A stretch of 64,000 bases of DNA, taken from NCBI GenBank assembly GCA_002371705.1, contig DFGI01000096.1, positions 1-64,000 on the forward strand. Reading direction: 5' to 3'. Position numbers and translations under genes: made by a program. The notes below the pieces were generated by a model. That model saw nothing but the letters and a program-made list of their open reading frames with translations. It searched no databases and was not told the DNA's origin. This DNA comes from Bacteroidales bacterium UBA3754 (GTDB lineage Bacteria > Bacteroidota > Bacteroidia > Bacteroidales > UBA1715). This document shows positions 62,442-64,000 of this stretch, in pieces (position 1 is the stretch's first letter; each line of letters begins with the position of its first letter).

Positions 62442-64000
62442 TTAATAACCAGGATTTTGTTTCAAATTACCACCCGAATGAAGAATGATTTCAGCCTGTG
62501 GAATTGGCCAACGGCCCTTTGTAGCTGGGTTATATTGGAATGTATTCCCAGCGATATCCTCAGTTCTGAATTTGTCAGTTAAATCCCAACGAACCAAGTC
62601 CCAGAAACGTTCTGCTTCACCATACATTTCAACACGACGTTCATTTTGAACTTTAGCCAAATCAATTGAAGTCAAGTCGGCTGGAGTAGCAGCTTCAGCA
62701 TACGTATAGCAGGCAGAAGTTGTTCCCGATTTTGTGTAATCAATTGTTCTCGCACTCTTACGAGCTCTTTCACGCAACTTGTTTACCAATTGAAGAGCAA
62801 CATCATCATGTCCTGATTGAACACCTGCTTCAGCAGCAATCAACAGTACATCAGCCCAACGAAGAATGATGTTATTCTTTCCTGAACATTGAGAGTTGTT
62901 TCCGCTATTGCAGAGCAATGTACTCAATTGACTCTTCTTCATGTTGTAGTAACCAGTTGACCAGTCAACTTTTCCAATAGCATACCAGCCTTCACCATTA
63001 CCAAAGTTAGTTGGCTTAATCCAAGCTGCGGTATCCAAATTCAAACGAGTGATTGTGCTGTTGATAGTTCCATTACCGTGAGGAGATGCGACAATCATAG
63101 TTGCGCGGGCATCACCATCTTCAAACGCATTCAAAAGATCTTGAGTTGGCATTGCAAAACCATACCCTAAACCATCTTGCAATTGTTGTTCTTTCTTGTC
63201 AGCATTCCAATAGTAACGAGGAGCGACATACAAAGGAAGAATTGAGCCATCACCTTGACGACCGTATTGAGAACCAGCTATATGCTGAACAGACAGAATC
63301 ACTTCTTTGCTTTGTTCAAAAGATTCTCCGTAGATATCGAACACATCTTGATAGTGTGATTGCAATGCATAACGAGAGCCATCAGCTTCTTTATACAAAT
63401 CATAGGCTGTGTTGAATGCCTTTTCAAAATCACCAGATGTACTACAGAAGTTTGCTCTGTACAAATACGCTTTTGCCAAGAATGCACGAGCAGCACCGTT
63501 TGTTACTTTACCAGGAGCAGAAGCGACCATTGGAAGATCATCTTTAATTGCCTCCAACTCTTTAATAATAAAATCGTACTGTGCACGAACTTGTTTATTA
63601 CCTTCTTCATCATCACCATCCTGGCGGTTTCCTAAATCAGCAGCATCAGCCACAGAAACAGATTTTTCACTGAGAATAACTGGACCAAAAACCTTAGTTA
63701 ATTGAAAATAATACCAAGCGCGAAGGAAACGAACTTCAGCACGCATTCTTTTGTGTGCGGCAGAAGACTTACCCTCGGTGGAATTAAGCATTGCGTTTGC
63801 ACGTGCAATTGCAATATAACCAGCATCCCAAACACCAGTCATTACAGTACTACGGTCTGTAGCTTCAAACACAGCCAATTGACCACTTTTATCCCAGTCA
63901 TCACCAGTTTTATATGTAGCTAATGCATTTGCGCCACCACGCTCAAAATCGTCACTACAAATATCACCAATTTTCCATAAGAATTCATCATGCATTTCGA
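62442..64000 (-). CDS. SusD/RagB family nutrient-binding lipoprotein, 5' end outside the window
   Basis: The visible 519 codons have no start; the frame is open to the window edge, and the signal peptide and lipobox are missing. The tetratricopeptide-like SusD fold is clear: RANAMLNS, AEVRFLRAWYYFQLTKVFGPVILSEKS, GAARAFLAKAYLYRANF, NNIILRWADVLLIAAEAGVQSG and NERRVEMYGEAERFWDLVRW, ending with WPIPQAEIILHSGGNLKQNPGY. It caps a TonB-dependent SusC-type transporter, whose gene should lie just beyond the window edge on this strand. No enzyme in the window reveals the substrate. Confidence 0.95.
   Translation of the reverse strand, partial: EMHDEFLWKIGDICSDDFERGGANALATYKTGDDWDKSGQLAVFEATDRSTVMTGVWDAGYIAIARANAMLNSTEGKSSAAHKRMRAEVRFLRAWYYFQLTKVFGPVILSEKSVSVADAADLGNRQDGDDEEGNKQVRAQYDFIIKELEAIKDDLPMVASAPGKVTNGAARAFLAKAYLYRANFCSTSGDFEKAFNTAYDLYKEADGSRYALQSHYQDVFDIYGESFEQSKEVILSVQHIAGSQYGRQGDGSILPLYVAPRYYWNADKKEQQLQDGLGYGFAMPTQDLLNAFEDGDARATMIVASPHGNGTINSTITRLNLDTAAWIKPTNFGNGEGWYAIGKVDWSTGYYNMKKSQLSTLLCNSGNNSQCSGKNNIILRWADVLLIAAEAGVQSGHDDVALQLVNKLRERARKSARTIDYTKSGTTSACYTYAEAATPADLTSIDLAKVQNERRVEMYGEAERFWDLVRWDLTDKFRTEDIAGNTFQYNPATKGRWPIPQAEIILHSGGNLKQNPGY

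Overview
The window is chromosomal DNA from a low-GC member of the Bacteroidetes, most likely order Bacteroidales. Evidence: type IX secretion genes (gldJ, a porP/sprF-like gene, porU, porV), a SusD-type nutrient-uptake lipoprotein, many lipoproteins with signal peptidase II sites, BspA-like and Listeria-Bacteroides repeat proteins, and Bacteroidetes promoters (TTG or TTTG, about 19-21 bases, then TAnnTTTG) before many genes. I cannot name genus or species.

Layout. 0-2 kb: glycogen genes (a glycosyltransferase start and a debranching enzyme). 2.3-6.8 kb: MBL hydrolase, tsaB and a DUF2851 gene in one tight operon, then typA. 6.9-8.9 kb: hisC-nadA. 9-15 kb: small exported proteins, a split-barrel lipoprotein, an iron alcohol dehydrogenase, a DsbD-type reductase overlapping a protein of seven 20-residue repeats, and an RHS-like lipoprotein. 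14.9-26.3 kb: murF, gldJ, porP-like, porU, porV, ispF, a DUF4837 lipoprotein, a UbiA prenyltransferase and a possible gldH. 26.4-39.9 kb: one 13.5-kb gene for a repeat protein of about 4,500 residues. 40.0-40.3 kb: two tRNA-Leu genes. 40.3-48.7 kb: anmK, a DUF819 membrane protein, metY-cysK with an Rrf2 regulator, a lipoprotein, xylB and an SPFH protein. 48.8-55.0 kb: a second giant repeat protein, partly GC-rich and flanked by related palindromes. 55.0-57.5 kb: repeat-rich accessory DNA with two tandem copies of a nuclease-like gene, each facing a small transcription unit. 57.5-64 kb: hisG-nfeD behind a histidine attenuator, a FemAB-like acyltransferase, several lipoproteins, a VC0807-like membrane protein, and the end of a SusD operon.

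The two giant proteins have signal peptides and C-terminal tails of the type IX sorting kind. They are therefore plausible cargo of the PorU/PorV machinery encoded 3 to 30 kb away, and together fill about 31 percent of the window. Metabolic genes form small units: metY-cysK-Rrf2 for sulfur amino acids; hisG and hisC for histidine, at separate sites.

Most unusual: (1) a complete-looking histidine attenuator before hisG, with a seven-residue leader peptide holding three consecutive His codons; (2) the duplicated nuclease-like module at 55.35-57.37 kb with its conserved convergent small gene or RNA; (3) a five-repeat higher-order period inside the 47-repeat array of the giant protein; (4) palindromes on both sides of the second giant gene. 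No transposase, integrase, CRISPR array or rRNA was seen.
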